Part shown: positions 24,746-36,698 of the stretch, one piece after another
Layout: each line of letters starts with the position of its first letter
How positions within the stretch are numbered: the first letter of the stretch is position 1
Assembly (NCBI RefSeq): GCF_019279795.1
Contig: NC_056725.1
Span: 1,610,420,228-1,610,484,227 of the forward strand
From: Protopterus annectens
Lineage: Eukaryota; Chordata; Ceratodontiformes; Protopteridae
Length of the DNA stretch: 64,000 bases
Direction of reading: 5' to 3'
Made by a program: the position numbers and the translations under genes
The notes under the pieces: model-generated
The model's input: only the letters and a program-made list of their open reading frames with translations
The model's database searches: none
Told to the model about the DNA's origin: nothing

Positions 24746-24900
24746 GATATATACAGGAAGTTAATGTGAGGGTTTGATCTCGACAATCAAAAATCTTCAG
24801 TGAAACTGGGGGGTCTCCAGTGATACCCTTCATAAAGATCTGGATCCTGTGTTACTGTTAAGAATATTTTCTTGTATTAGCTACAGTTGTTGGTGCTGTG

Positions 24901-24904
<4 letters not shown>

Positions 24905-24981
<77 letters not shown>
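24905..24981. repeat. (CA)n-(TA)n compound microsatellite
   Basis: CA at ~24909-24958, then TA to 24981. Confidence 0.95.
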
Positions 24982-25090
24982 TCATTTTTTTTTTGTTTTA
25001 TTTATGTATTTATATTGGTTTACAGGGTAATGCACTGATCTTTATTGACCAGTTGCATACATAGCCCGGGTGAAAATTAAATTTCACAAA
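24982..25090 (-). mobile_element. LINE 3' end fragment (tail family B)
   Basis: On the minus strand: TTTCACCCGGGC, then TGGTCAATAAAGATCAGTGC and ACCCTGTAAACC, with an A/T-rich tail. Same tail as at ~23870 and ~25580. Confidence 0.5.
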
Positions 25091-25330
25091 TAATATAGAG
25101 AGCTGCAAAACTTGTAAATATAGCATGTAAAGTTATGCAATGTGATACAGAATTTTAACATGATAAGTAGGAGACATGTATACATATTAAGGACAACAAG
25201 GGACTGTTATCTGTGTGGGTCTGTGTGGGGGGGTACACTACCTTGGAGGTATACAGTAATCTAAGCTTTAGTGACTAAACAAATATTTAGTTTCTCCCAT
25301 GTTTTAAGACATTTGACTTAAGATCTCTAG

Positions 25331-25331
25331 C

Positions 25332-25388
<57 letters not shown>

Positions 25389-25425
25389 GTATCTATCTAT
25401 CTATCTCTCTATCTATCTGTCTGTC
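25331..25425. repeat. (CTAT)n tetranucleotide array
   Basis: About 22 CTAT units with CTGT/CTCT variants at the right end. Confidence 0.96.
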
Positions 25426-25574
25426 TCTTGCCATCTGTCTATATATACACTATATGCAAAATAGTAGCCAGGGATTCTTAGGGTGCCAAAACAGTTTAAA
25501 TGCAATTCTTTATTGACTTTTGCATTTTTCTACATTTTTCTTATAGAAGAAGTATGCATACAGTTTATTATTAT

Positions 25575-25655
25575 TTATTTACTTATATTTGTTTTCTGGG
25601 GTAGTGCACTGACCAACACTCACCAACTTCAGTTACAGACTGGGTGAAATACAAA
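25575..25655 (-). mobile_element. LINE 3' end fragment (tail family B)
   Basis: On the minus strand: TTTCACCCAGTC, TGGTCAGTGCACTACCCC, AGAAAACAAATATAAGTAAA. Second minus-strand copy of the tail found at 25000. Confidence 0.5.
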
Positions 25656-25658
25656 ACA

Positions 25659-25660
<2 letters not shown>

Positions 25661-25690
<30 letters not shown>

Positions 25691-25930
25691 GCCCCCTTTT
25701 GCCCATCATTGCCACACTCCTAGCTTCTTCCACACTCATGCCTGACTGCCTCAGGTCTTCTTTCATGCAGTCCATCCAGCTCTTTGCTGGATGTCCTCAT
25801 TTCTTCTTCCCTTCTTCCTGTCTGCTCCAAATCCTGTTCATCAGATTTTCTATTGCCTTTCTGCAGATGTGCCCAAAGCACTGTAATCTGTTCTCTTTGA
25901 GCTTGCTGCAATTGGAGCTACTTTGGCTTC
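25661..25930 (-). mobile_element. RTE-like LINE 3' end with (TGA)n tail
   Basis: The minus-strand reading gives a LINE C-terminus: NRKSDEQDLEQTGRR, then a Lys/Arg-rich stretch, WMDCMKEDLRQ-like residues (frame changed) and EEARSVAMMGK. This is the ending of many RTE-type ORFs. It is followed on that strand by a (TGATGA)n run, the simple-repeat tail typical of RTE elements. Only ~240 bp of coding remains and the frame shifts at least once. Confidence 0.65.
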
Positions 25931-26648
25931 TGCTCTCATGCCATCATTTAATAAACAAAACATTTCACAAACAAAAAATACAGAAATGTAAGCAACAACA
26001 GAATTGTTCAGACTAATTACACAGAAAAAAGACAGCATATATACATTCCAGTGAACAATCACAGTGTAATGTACAATCAAGCAGAGTTTTATATACAAGA
26101 TATATATTAGTTTCTGAAGTAGATCAATGTTCAGTGACTCTTGAGAGAGAAGGGATGGGGAAAAGAGATCGTTTACGTGATATGTCCAGTGTTAAAGTAG
26201 GAGCATTTGGCTTGGATGAAGAAATACGTTTGAGCTGCACTCTGAATTTGGACTGCCAAAGACTAGCTACCTGCGAGGTGAAAATGTGTATTGCTTTGGA
26301 GTTAGGTTCTTGGGGTAAGAAGAGTCAGTGTGGCATATTTGTAGTGTTTCAGGTTGCATGAGGATTTTTTTTTTCGTGATGTCTACTGGCAAGGGTAGTA
26401 AATGTGTGGACTTGGAATCGTTTATAGAGATGTTTGAAGAGATGGGATCCTAAAAGCAGGCTAGATCTTTGTATTATGGGCAGCTATTTGTGTTTTACTA
26501 GGATGATACATTGATGTTCACAGAAAGGTGAGCTTATAATGAATTGATGGATGCTGTTAGATATAATCTGGAGTGTGGCAATGTTTTTCTTGGAGGCAGA
26601 AGAAAAAAATCGGGAGCCCATATTCAGGTTCAGAAAGGAGAACTTCTT
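25931..26648. other. Unassigned DNA, possible decayed LINE (-)
   Basis: Minus-strand open frames are short. A faint LINE C-terminus-like composition is present, but I could not place it in a family. Confidence 0.3.
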
Positions 26649-27333
26649 TGCCAATGGCTGCTCTGGCTCAACCAGATACCTTCCCCCTTGCACACACCAT
26701 GCCTGCCTGCCACTAATCTGTAGAAGTATGTCAACCATGAAGTTGTATCCAGGCAAGTGCCCTGTTACAGGCCCCCTGCCCGAAGTGTTTGCGCTGACAG
26801 AAGCTGCTCAGTCAACCACCCCAACACCACCCAATCCTGGCTCCCCCAACATGCTTTGGTCATCCAGATCATACCAATGATTCAATTCCCCTGTGCTACT
26901 CAACCCAAGTCATTTAATACATAAAAGTGACCCCAGATTACTCAACTGTATATAAAGGAAATGTTTGGCCCTCTATCAGTACAGAACATTGCCAATCTCT
27001 GCTAATCAACACAGTTTTCTGTTCACAAAACTGCCCTGGAAGCATTGCTTCAATTTATTTGCTTCTTTGTTTATTTAAATTTGATGACCAGGTTAGTGTC
27101 TCTAGGTCTGTATCACATGATAATATTTATATTGACTACATGCAATGTGGAAAGACTCTAGGGAGTTCCTCTACTCATCCCTTCCAGTTTACATTTTGTA
27201 TAAGGCAGGAGGAAGAAGAGAAGACAATGCAGACAGGTGTACTGAACAGCTATATAAAAATGTCTCCTGTCATTGTATCAGGAGGGCAGTTGACAAGAGG
27301 ACACACGTAGAGTACTTGCTATGAAGTCATGCA
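26649..27333. repeat. ~685-bp direct repeat, copy D1
   Basis: It matches 41015-41701 in the same orientation over its whole length, at roughly 85-90% by eye. Shared blocks include CACCATGCCTGCCTG, AATCCTGGCTCCCCCAACA, CTGTATATAAAG and GAGGACACAC. Both copies run from TG to CA and contain a TATATAAAG box, which would fit a solo LTR. No primer-binding site or target duplication is evident. The right edge coincides with the start of the large inverted duplication. Confidence 0.75.
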
Positions 27334-27929
27334 TAATACAAAATCATTTTTAACCCATGAAAGTTGGGGATTAGGACAACACAGTGCAAAAGGTCATGAG
27401 GAGGGCAAACAAGTTTATAATTAAAACTACATGAAAATGTTAAATTACCCTGTAAATATTCTTGTAACTACAAACTCACAGTACAACTAAAAGAAAGCAT
27501 GGCTAATACCTGACCTATATTACACTAATGACTCAAGTGAATACATCCATATGGTAGAAATCCTTCATCAGAGCTGTTACATTTCTTAAAGCTGTTTGCA
27601 TTCTGTTTCTAAATGAAAAAGGTGAAGATAAACAGGTTACTTTACTTCCTACCTTATATACACACTTTATTATGTATAACAGTAGAAATGCAATGGAGTA
27701 TCCTACCATTTCAAAGGTAACATAAAAGTACATTAAGACCCATGTGGGATACTTGTAAGGAAAGCTTTTACATATTTACATAATATTTGCAATCAATGAA
27801 CTACATATCAGAAATTGAATGCATATTTATATTTTATATTTGATTACCGAGTTGGTCTGTCTGGGCAATCAGGTGCCCATTTTCAGCAGAAACCTGGGGA
27901 GAAAAGCTCCACATACATGACATATTTGT

Positions 27930-28415
27930 GAATGCCACATGTGCAGGTAAAGCATTTGTGAATCCCCATGTATAGCTGAAGCATTTCTGACCACCATGTT
28001 TGTAGCTGAAGCATTTGTGACTGCCACAAGTATAGCTGAAACATTTTTGACTACCTGAATCATTCGTGAATGCCACATGACAAGCTGAAGCTTTTGTGAA
28101 TGCCAAGTGTGTAGCTGAAGCAGATGTGACTGCACATGTGCACCTGAAGCATTGGTGAATTCCGTGTGTAGCTGAAGCATTTGTGACTGCCACATATGTA
28201 GATGAAGCAGATGTGACTGCCACATGTGTAGTTGAAGCATTTGTGAATGCCAAGTGTGTAGCTGAAGCATTTGTGAATGCCACGTGTGTAGTTGAAGCAT
28301 TTGTGAATGCCACGTGTGTACCTTAAGCATTTGTGAATGCCAAGTGTGTAGCTGAAGCATTTGTGAATGCCACGTGTGTAGTTGAAGCATTTGTGAATGC
28401 CACGTGTGTAGCTAA
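27930..28415 (-). repeat. 30-bp minisatellite (left arm)
   Basis: About 16 units of 30 bp sharing GAAGCATTTGTGAATGCC with variable flanks (CACGTGTGTA, CAAGTGTGTA). Because 30 is a multiple of 3, open frames of 145-173 codons run through it in all three minus frames. They encode only 10-residue repeats and are not evidence of a gene. The reverse complement of the same array lies at 37470-37765. Confidence 0.95.
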
Positions 28416-28890
28416 AGATTGAAAACCTCTTGAACTGTGAAATAAAAAGGTCAAGGCATATTGAAAAGGAGGAAAATTTAAGTGCAATGATATACATGAA
28501 ACTGGATATAGTGAGGATAAGAAGGGAGTATTAAAACACAGAATTCTACTTTCTACTGTGCTTTATATAATTAGTTAGTAGAATTTCTTCTAAATCTGCT
28601 ATAATTGAAAATGTATTTTCATTACTGCTTTTAGACTAATACTACTCTGTACTGTATTCCTGCATGTTTCTATACATTGTTAACTGTTGTAGTTAAAATT
28701 TGTATTATTATTACTCCTTTTAGACTAATATTAGATTGTAATGTAATCCTTTATGTTTCTATATATTGTTAACTTTATCACCGTTCATGCTTGGAGCTTT
28801 TCTCTCCGGGCCTCTACTGAAAATGGACATATATCCAACTAGACTAGCCCGGTTAACACATGTAAAATAAATAAATAAATAAAAATAAAC
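28416..28890 (+). mobile_element. L2-like LINE 3' end inserted in the left arm
   Basis: The 3' UTR matches the L2-like LINE at 15470-15573: GGAGCTTTTCTCTCCGGGCC, TCTACTGAAAATGGAC, GCCCGGTTAACAC, then (AAATA)n. The insert is absent from the matching place in the right arm (~37450). Confidence 0.8.
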
Positions 28891-29410
28891 AATTCATTAA
28901 TTTGATAATATATTATTATCTATATACAGTATATATCAGTTTTACTGAAACAGTGATGAATGACAACCATCCCACACACAAACAGAATGTGGCTTCTGTT
29001 AGCTAGAAGTAAGAAAAGTTTCTAGTGCTCTGAAAAATAATTTCTCTGCAAGCACACATCTTCCTTTTCAGTAATAAAATTAGCACAAAAATATGGAAAA
29101 ATAAACAGGTAATGGACTAAAAAGTAGCAAAAAATAAAAAAATCTGTCATATAATGTTAGGCAGATTAAAGGAAATTATGTCCTGTCTTTTATCTTATGG
29201 AGCTGTCAAACCTTTCTGGCTATCTATATTACTCACTTTCATTACACAGTTATTTTTACACATGAAAATGCTGAAGCAGTAGCCTGTATAATGCAATTGC
29301 AACAGAAATAAATTAACAAAGGTGGACAAGAAACATCACTACTGGTTTCATAATTCACATAGTATACACTGTACTTTTATGTTTACCTGTGGTTAAATAA
29401 TGCAGGTGCA

Positions 29411-29411
<1 letters not shown>

Positions 29412-29473
<62 letters not shown>
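29412..29473. repeat. (AGTT)n tetranucleotide array
   Basis: About 15 perfect units. It occupies the position that corresponds in the right arm to TA arrays plus two hairpin elements (35720-36695). Confidence 0.96.
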
Positions 29474-29589
29474 GGTTCCTGCCACTTCTCTGATATGAAC
29501 TGTATACATTCTAACAAGGCTTTCACTGAATAATTTTTAATTCAGTTACCTATGTTTACTATACTTTTCATGATCACTGCTTACTTTTT

Positions 29590-29930
29590 TAAATGTGAAG
29601 AATGTAATTTAATAAATAAAACAGTGAAAAAAGTGGTAGAATGAAGCATGTATATGTAAAACACTTTTAATCAGGTAAGCGCTTTGACCACTGAAACTAG
29701 TGGCTTCATCATACCATAACAGATAAAAAAGTACAATAAACAGAACAGTTTAACTATCCATTCAATTGAAATTGTAACCAATACCAAGTCATACCCACAT
29801 TTAAAATCCCCACTTACCTGATTAAATGTGTTTGACGTATACATGTATGCCTTGTTTCATTCTGCCACGTTTTTTGCTGTTGTATTTATTATTTTTGCTA
29901 GCGGTTTAAGGTTTGGCCATGGTGTGATTT
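29590..29930. other. Left-arm insert of unknown family
   Basis: About 340 bp with no partner in the right arm (TAAGCGCTTTGACCACTG, GTGGCTTCATCAT). It resembles the 3' UTR of Penelope-like elements seen at 30095 and 32700, but no coding part is attached. Confidence 0.4.
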
Positions 29931-30294
29931 GCTGTCTTTGAATATAATTTAGTAACCCAAAAATACAACTACAGTCAGAAAGCATGAGGGTCCCTACAAT
30001 ATAATTTTTTTCCAGGCAAAATATAAAAATAAAAAATATATAAAACAGACCAGCCAGCAGGGCTAAAAGCATAGGTTTATTCAACTAAAATAAAATAAAA
30101 TAAAGGATAAGTGCTTTTTCACAGTAGTGATTCATCATATCCATACAAATTATTAAGGAGCAGCTCAAATTTAAATAGCAATCCACCAATCAAAAAGCAT
30201 GGATTTGATAATGTAATGGTCGAGCTTGCATGACATGTTTTAAGGGGGCAGAAGCATTTAATCCATGAGATCTATGTGCCTGTAGGCACAATAT

Positions 30295-30938
30295 CTATTT
30301 CAACTCCATAAGCTCAGTTTTATTAACAATATCACCACCTCTAATATTATGATCAAGCATTTTCAACACAGTAAAGCTAAAAGAATGTCCCTCATTAAGA
30401 TTAATTTGTTTAAAAAGAGCATTCAGAGAATTTCTTCTTCTGATATCACCCATATGCTGCAAAACACGTGTTTTCAAATTCTTGTTGGTTTTACCTACAT
30501 AAAAGGCAGTGCATGAAGTGTGCAAGATACTATAAATTAGTAGATTTACAGTCAGAATAGAAGCAAATTTATACTCTCTAGTTGTAGTGGGATGGGTAAA
30601 AATATTACTGCTAGACATAAACTTATAGGCACTACACATTTTACAAGGAAAAGTTCCTTTTCTGTTAAAGATCTGTCTGATCTAAAAGATCTATAGCACA
30701 ACTGTTGCTTAAGTGAAAGATTATTCTTAAAGGTAAAATGGAGTCTGTCACCCACAATAGTTCTAATTCTATCATCTGATAATAAAATGGGCAAGTTCTT
30801 ATGAATAATATCACAAAATGATTTACTTTCACTGCTATAAGTCAAAGGGATATAACAATTAGTCATAGCTTTTCTGTTAGTCTCATTAATTCTATTAAGA
30901 CCTCTCATAAAATGGGGTTTCCCAGCAGTATGTAACAA
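30295..30938 (-). pseudogene. PLE linker and GIY-YIG endonuclease
   Basis: Two overlapping frames. 30938-30552 holds HFMRGLNRINETNRKAM and FTFKNNLSLKQQLCYRSFRS (post-RT linker). 30639-30295 holds the GIY-YIG domain: LIYSILHTSCTAFYVGKTN with the expected YVGKT block, LKTRVLQHMGDIRRR, then INKTELMELK-like C-terminal residues (VNKTELMELK). The endonuclease half is well preserved but a frameshift separates it from the linker. Confidence 0.82.
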
Positions 30939-31173
30939 GCTATGAGCCTTGCTAAATATATTACTACATCTAGTTGGTAATAACCCCTTTTAATAAAATC
31001 AGATCTCAACCTATCTGATGTTAACCGATATTCATCATCATTAGTATCAAGCCTTGACATCCTAAGGACTTGACCATTCATGACGTTATTATAAACAAGT
31101 CAGATGCAAGCTGGTCTGATGCATTAAACAATTCTTCCTGCATGCCTTCCTATGAAGAGCTGTATCTACATGC

Positions 31174-31560
31174 TTAACTAAAGACAATCTCAGCATTAGT
31201 GCGCAGCTCCTTAAGGGCTAAAGCTTCAGCAGCAGTCAAGTTATAATAATTGTAACTTACGGGTTCCTTAAAATGATCATAAATCTCAGTCTCATAGGCT
31301 GTAAGAAAGGCATTGACCATAGGTTGCAACTTCAGATTGAACAAGATTGGTTTAGCAAAACGAGTAGCTTCATTAGTGTTCGTATTAAGGGCTACATTAC
31401 TTGAAAACACTGTTAAATCAGTCAATATTTCACTGGCCTTCAAGGGCTTAGCTGGAACAAAAGGAGCCCTCTGTTAAGTACATCAGTATGAGCCTGGGAT
31501 AATTCAAAAGGGGAAATATTAACTACTAAGTTCTCTGAAGTGTTTGGATTAATTCCTTCA
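31174..31560 (-). pseudogene. PLE N-terminal domain
   Basis: Minus-strand reading: VVNISPFELSQAHTDVLNRG, the usual PLE start region, then after a frameshift KASEILTDL, FAKPILFNLKLQPMVNAF, YETEIYDHF and NLTAAEALALKELRTNAEIV, which immediately precedes the RT in the family. RT motifs 1 to C are missing: only ~235 bp separate this from the post-RT linker, so the catalytic core was deleted. Confidence 0.78.
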
Positions 31561-32602
31561 AATTAAATTTGTAAGATAGTTGAGGGCTCTTCTGTCCATG
31601 ACTGAGTGAACGTTCCCTTTTGGGATTTGACGTGAGCTTGGTGCAGACAGGAAGAGGTGGAAAAAATGAAAAGGATGCTGAAACTCCACTAGTAATCTTT
31701 AGTCTAGCTCCTCCTACTGGATGCTGATTGTACATTCGTGAGGCAAATCAACCATTGTAGTAGTTGTATTAGATTCAAACACTGTTTTCTGAGCAGGTTG
31801 GACAACATCATTAGACACAGGCAAGATGTCAACATTGATTGAGACCTCTCTATTGCTTGAGCAACCAGGCTGACTTGGCCAAAAAAATATATTGCTGTCT
31901 CTAAAATCAGAAAACTCTCATTCAAGCTTTCTCTTTTTAAGTTCATGCAAGTGATCATCATAGCTGGCTATATTAATTAAAATAGTGTCTATTTAATATT
32001 AATTAAAATAGTGTCTATTTAATATTAATTAAAATAGTGTCTATTTAATATTAATTAAAATAGTGTCTATTTAATCCAGGAAAAGTTTACCTTTAAAATG
32101 CATAAGCATCACTTACTCTAACTTCTCTGTTTTCTCTACTAAGTCTCTCTCAATGGGTGTAAAAATCAGTAAAAAGCCTAATATAATTGAAACTAAACTC
32201 CAAATTTAAGACTTGCCATTTGCATATCAGATCAGGAAAAATATCACCATACATACGCATGCATAAAACTCGGAGGCCTCTAGGAATAATTTTATAGTGC
32301 AGACATGCCTCAAGGTGTAAACGTTGCCATTGTATTCACTTTCATTTATAGAGAGTGTTCTCAAAGTCTTTTAAAACAGGAAGAAGGACATCTAGTTCAC
32401 CATTAACTACAGAGCTCTCAGTTGGTTCTGTCAGATTTAGTCCCAGCAACAGATTTTTATCAATATTTACCAAGTGTCCAAAATGCCCTTGTTGAGAGGA
32501 GTTATCCAAAGCACGGTAATCCAACTCATAATCGTTGCCTTCCACCTCGGGCTGTTGCTGTACCACAAAACAGGAAAATAAAAAGCAAAATGTAGCAAAC
32601 AC
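31526..32602 (-). pseudogene. PLE 5' region, broken
   Basis: Minus-strand frames at 32602-32342, 31961-31704 and 31735-31526 have no domain I can name. By position they are the leader upstream of the PLE N-terminal block. Interrupted by a 4 x 26-bp tandem repeat at 31971-32074. Confidence 0.4.
31971..32074. repeat. Four perfect 26-bp tandem repeats
   Basis: Unit of 26 bp beginning TATTAATTAAAATAGTG, repeated exactly four times without mismatch. Confidence 0.97.
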
Positions 32603-33533
32603 CTAAAGGATGGTCTGATACAACAGAAAAATCAAAAAGATATAACACAGACCAACCACCAGGGCTAAAAGCATAAGTTTATTCAACTAGAATAAAATAA
32701 TATAAAGGATAAGCGCTTTTACACAGTAGTGCTTTATCAGATCCATAAAAATAATTATGAAACGGCTCAAATTTAAATAGCAATCCAACAATCAAAATGC
32801 ATAGCTTCAATGATGTAATGGTCAAGCTTACAAGACAGGTTTTAAGGGGACAGAAGCATTTAGTGCAGGATATCTTTGTGCCTGTAGGCACATTATCCAT
32901 TTCAATCCATGAGTTCAGTTTTGTTAGCAATATCCCAACCTTTAATAATATGTTCAAGCATTTCCAACACAGTAAATATAAAAGAATGTCCATCATTAAG
33001 ATTAATATGTTTAAAAAGAGCATTCAGAGAATTTCTTCATTTGATATCACCAATATGCTGCAGAACATGTCTTCAAATTCTTGTTTGAAAAGGCCATACA
33101 GTGCATGCAGTCTGCAAGATACACTAAATTAGTAGATTTATAGTTAGAATAGAAGCAAACCTATACTGTCTAGATGTAGTGGGATGGTTAAAAATGTTAC
33201 TGCTCGACATAAACTTACAGGCACTACACATTTTACAAGGAACATTTCCTTTTCTGACTGTTAAAGATCTGTCTGATCTAAAAGATCTATAACACAACTG
33301 TTGTATCAGACCATTCTTTAGTCTCTTGCTATGTTTTGCTTTTTAAAATATAAAAATAAAAAATAAATACAAAAACTAGCAAAATAACTCTTTCTCAAAA
33401 ACTCATCTGTAGCAAATATAAATTATCCAACAAAAAATCACTGTTATACTTAGCAATGTGCAGTTGTAATGATATACTGTGACAGCTATGCAACCAGTTT
33501 AAATATGCATATCTATATATGTGTATATATATC

Positions 33534-33535
<2 letters not shown>

Positions 33536-33604
<69 letters not shown>
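33536..33604. repeat. (CA)n-(TA)n-(GA)n compound microsatellite
   Basis: CA 33536-33567, TA 33567-33585, GA 33585-33604. The CA and TA parts mirror the TA/TG tract at 35102-35264 in the opposite arm. Confidence 0.95.
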
Positions 33605-33652
33605 CATCTTAACAGATAAAAATCAATGTTAGACTGATTGATAGACCAATGT

Positions 33653-33653
<1 letters not shown>

Positions 33654-33719
<66 letters not shown>

Positions 33720-33905
33720 CAGGGAGATTATCATTTATTTTAGTTTTATATAAATTTAAATCCAGAAAGTTTGGAGAGTTTTAATATTGTTTGTATAATA
33801 TATCTGTATTTATATCTATATCTACATCTCTCTCTCTCTCTCTCTCTAATGGATATAGATATAGATATAGATATAGATATAGATATAGATATAGATATAG
33901 ATATA
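33654..33905. repeat. (ATAG)n, (TC)n and (ATAGAT)n arrays
   Basis: Three short-period arrays within 250 bp: tetranucleotide at 33654-33719, CT dinucleotide at 33817-33848 and hexanucleotide at 33850-33905. Confidence 0.95.
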
Positions 33906-34269
33906 CCAAGGAAAATAGATAAGGATGAATCATTATTTTGGAGACAATTACAGCTTTTCAGTAACAATTTTATTAAGTCAGGGCAACTACTGCTAAGAGA
34001 GGAATAAACAATCGTACAACTTTAATAGAGGAATGTGGATTAAACAGGGGCTGGCACAGATTGTTTCCCTTTCCTTTAGGAATAGTTCCTTTTTATATGA
34101 GTAAGTAAACTAAAAATGTTTTGAGCCACAGTTGACTTAGAGAAAACATTGGATTTGACATTGTGTCAGAAAAAAAATGGATGAATATAAGATCGGGGGT
34201 GCTAAAAGGAGTTGGTGAAATGTATTTGGAAATGTACTATAGGTAACAACTGTGGTTCAATATACAAAG

Positions 34270-34915
34270 TATGGTGGAATAAATACTAGACACATCCGTT
34301 TGATCCAGAAGAAGAAAGAGTTTGGCTCTCATTTCATCTGTGGGGAAATGGAAGTTTCATGACTGATGAAGCCGCAGTCCTAGATATTTGAAGGTGCAGG
34401 TTGTCTGTATGGTATAGTTGCGAATACATAGATAAAGAGTAAGGCACTTGATAAATATTCTGGGGAGTTCCAAATCGCATAATTTTGGTCTTGTTGGGAT
34501 TCAGAAGTAGTGTATGGTTTGTGTGCCACTGGTTGAGCCCGTGTAAGTCTGACTGGAGTTGGCAATGAATGTTGGTATAAGAGTAATCTGATTAGTAAAT
34601 GACCATGTCATCAGTGGGCAGAATAAGCAGGGGAATGGGACAGGTCACAATGAAATTTGTAAGGAATATGGAGAAGATAAGGGGGCAAGAAGGGATCTTT
34701 GGGGTTTACCTTTGGTAATAGCTACAGATTCTGAATGGGAGGTCCTACTGTAATTCTAAGTGTCTGTCAGTGAGGAAGTTTTTAAATCAGGGAGCAGTGT
34801 CTGGACTGATACCAGTTTTATTTACTTTGTTTTGGAGAAGATTGTGGTCAGTGAAGTGAAATGGCATTGTCAGGTCTATAAATAAGGCCATTGTAAGGAG
34901 CTTAGTAGTATGTCA
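34270..34915 (-). pseudogene. L2-like LINE reverse transcriptase fragment
   Basis: Minus-strand reading in broken frames: MAIFIDLTMPFHFTDHNLLQ (motif A region, usually FIDLSKAFDTVDHNLL), NKTGISPDTAPxFKNFLTDR, a decayed motif B (SCPLIFSIFLTNF), TDDMVIY (motif C, normally YADDTVIY) and LLNPNKTKIMRFGTPQN. The catalytic Asp of motif A has a partial match only, and several stops occur. It lies entirely inside the spacer of the inverted duplication. Confidence 0.72.
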
Positions 34916-35098
34916 TCAGTTACTGTTTGGAGGAGAGCAGATGGTACTCCTGGATATAGAGTGAGAGCTGGATGTAGGCAATCTTTTCAAGAATTTTGCA
35001 AGAACTGGGAGGGTGGATAGTAGACAGTAGTGATGGGCATCTTTTGAGGTGGTTTGTTTTGGGAGGGGTATTTTATACATACATATCTTATCTCTTAC

Positions 35099-35280
<182 letters not shown>

Positions 35281-35719
35281 AAGAGAGGGAGATATGCATA
35301 TTTAAACTGGTTGCATAGCTGTCACAGTATATCATAAAAAATTTGCATTGCTAAGTATATGTGATTTTTTTGTTGGATAATTTAGATACCAGTTGTCTAA
35401 CCATGCTCCCTACAACAATTGCACTTAAATTTGCTGCTGATGAGTTTCTGAGAAAGAGTTAGTTTGCAAGATTTTTATTTTATTTTTAATTTTATATTTC
35501 ACCTGACAAAAATGTATATAGTAGGGACCCTCATGCTTTCTGACTGTATTTGCATTTTTGTTTTTTCTTTTTTGAGGTACTAAATTGTATTATTCAGATT
35601 TAAAAAAAAGTATGCAGTGATCAAGAAAAGTATACTAAACATGTGTATCTGAATTATAAATTATTCAGTGAAAGCCTTGTTAGAATGTATACAGTTCATA
35701 AAAAAGAAGAGATAGGAAC

Positions 35720-35736
35720 AATATATATATATATAT

Positions 35737-35780
<44 letters not shown>
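35720..35780. repeat. (TA)n microsatellite
   Basis: TA array with one CTTA break, ending at a hairpin element terminus. Confidence 0.95.
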
Positions 35781-35782
<2 letters not shown>

Positions 35783-36141
35783 ACTACTTTACATGGTCGA
35801 CTGTTCAGAAAGTTGACTTTTATATGGCCAAGACCATATGATCAACTTTTAAAAAGCCGACCATGTAAACTAAACACATAAAACACAACAAACACTTACC
35901 ATAAACTGTTAGCAGGGGGGGCAATGCCCCCTGCACCCCCCATGGGGGCTCTGCCCCCCCACATCCCTGTAACTTAAATATACCAACTCCAAGATCACAC
36001 TACAGTGCAGAAGAAAGAAATGTTCCTATTCCGCACTTTATGGAGATAATGGTTCCCCATGGTCAGCTTTTCGAAAGTCGATCATAAGGACTTGGCCATA
36101 GGAAAGACGACTTTCTGAAAAGTCGACCATGTGAAGGGGAC

Positions 36142-36143
<2 letters not shown>
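35781..36143 (+). mobile_element. TA-flanked hairpin element, complete (copy H6)
   Basis: Best example of the family, 363 bp. Left end GGACTACTTTACATGGTCGA; complement of the right end GGGTCCCCTTCACATGGTCGA. The inverted ends extend ~95 bp. Each end is itself a hairpin: the left pairs TTTACATGGTCG with CGACCATGTAAA around the apex TATATGGCCAAGACCATATG; the right pairs CCATGGTCAGCTTTTC with GAAAAGTCGACCATG. Between them lie a C/G-rich stretch (CCCCCTGCACCCCCCATGG), CTTAAATATACCAACTCCAA and the core ACACTACAGTGCAGAAG with partner TTCCGCACTTTATGG. No coding potential. Confidence 0.82.

Positions 36144-36233
<90 letters not shown>
36144..36233. repeat. (TA)n microsatellite
   Basis: TA array with CATATATTTA interruption between two hairpin elements. 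Confidence 0.95.

Positions 36234-36698
<465 letters not shown>

Larger units (their letters stand above)
30037..33342 (-). mobile_element. Penelope-like retroelement (-), partial tandem
   Basis: PLE inserted in the left arm of the inverted duplication. The flanks carry a ~21-bp A/T-rich direct repeat (AAAATATAAAAATAAAAAAT) at ~30019 and ~33343, while the right arm has a single corresponding stretch, so this is probably the target duplication. The 3'-end region occurs twice in direct orientation (30042-30700 and 32640-33305). A ~48-bp segment ending GGTCTGATACAACAG at 32578-32626 recurs inverted at 33296-33344. Tandem and inverted partial copies are a known habit of PLEs. Confidence 0.82.
27332..33585 (+). 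repeat. Large inverted duplication, left arm
   Basis: This arm pairs as reverse complement with 35102-38304. Order of matched blocks from outside in: CATAATACAAAA edge; GAGGGCAAACAAGTTTATAA; 30-bp minisatellite; GATGTGTGCTTGCAGAG; GCTTCAGCATTTTCATG (complement); GGACCCTCATGCTTTCTGAC (complement); CATATTTAAACTGGTTGCAT (complement); CA/TG array; TA array. The left arm is longer because it holds a LINE 3' end (28415-28890) and a PLE (30037-33342) that the right arm lacks, so those came later. Shared arm length is ~2.4-2.6 kb. Confidence 0.88.

Noticed and set aside
27930..28415. CRISPR-like array (30-bp regular repeats)
   Set aside because: The units are contiguous with no unique spacers, and the genome is eukaryotic. 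It is a minisatellite.
27834..28497. Three overlapping minus-strand open frames of 145-173 codons
   Set aside because: They run through a 30-bp minisatellite; a unit divisible by three keeps all frames open. There is no start context or domain, and the right-arm copy encodes a different repeat set.
35781..36143. Hairpin element as a structured non-coding RNA gene
   Set aside because: Multiple copies with mobile-element-like inverted termini, and no Pol III boxes or promoter. A transposon is the simpler reading.
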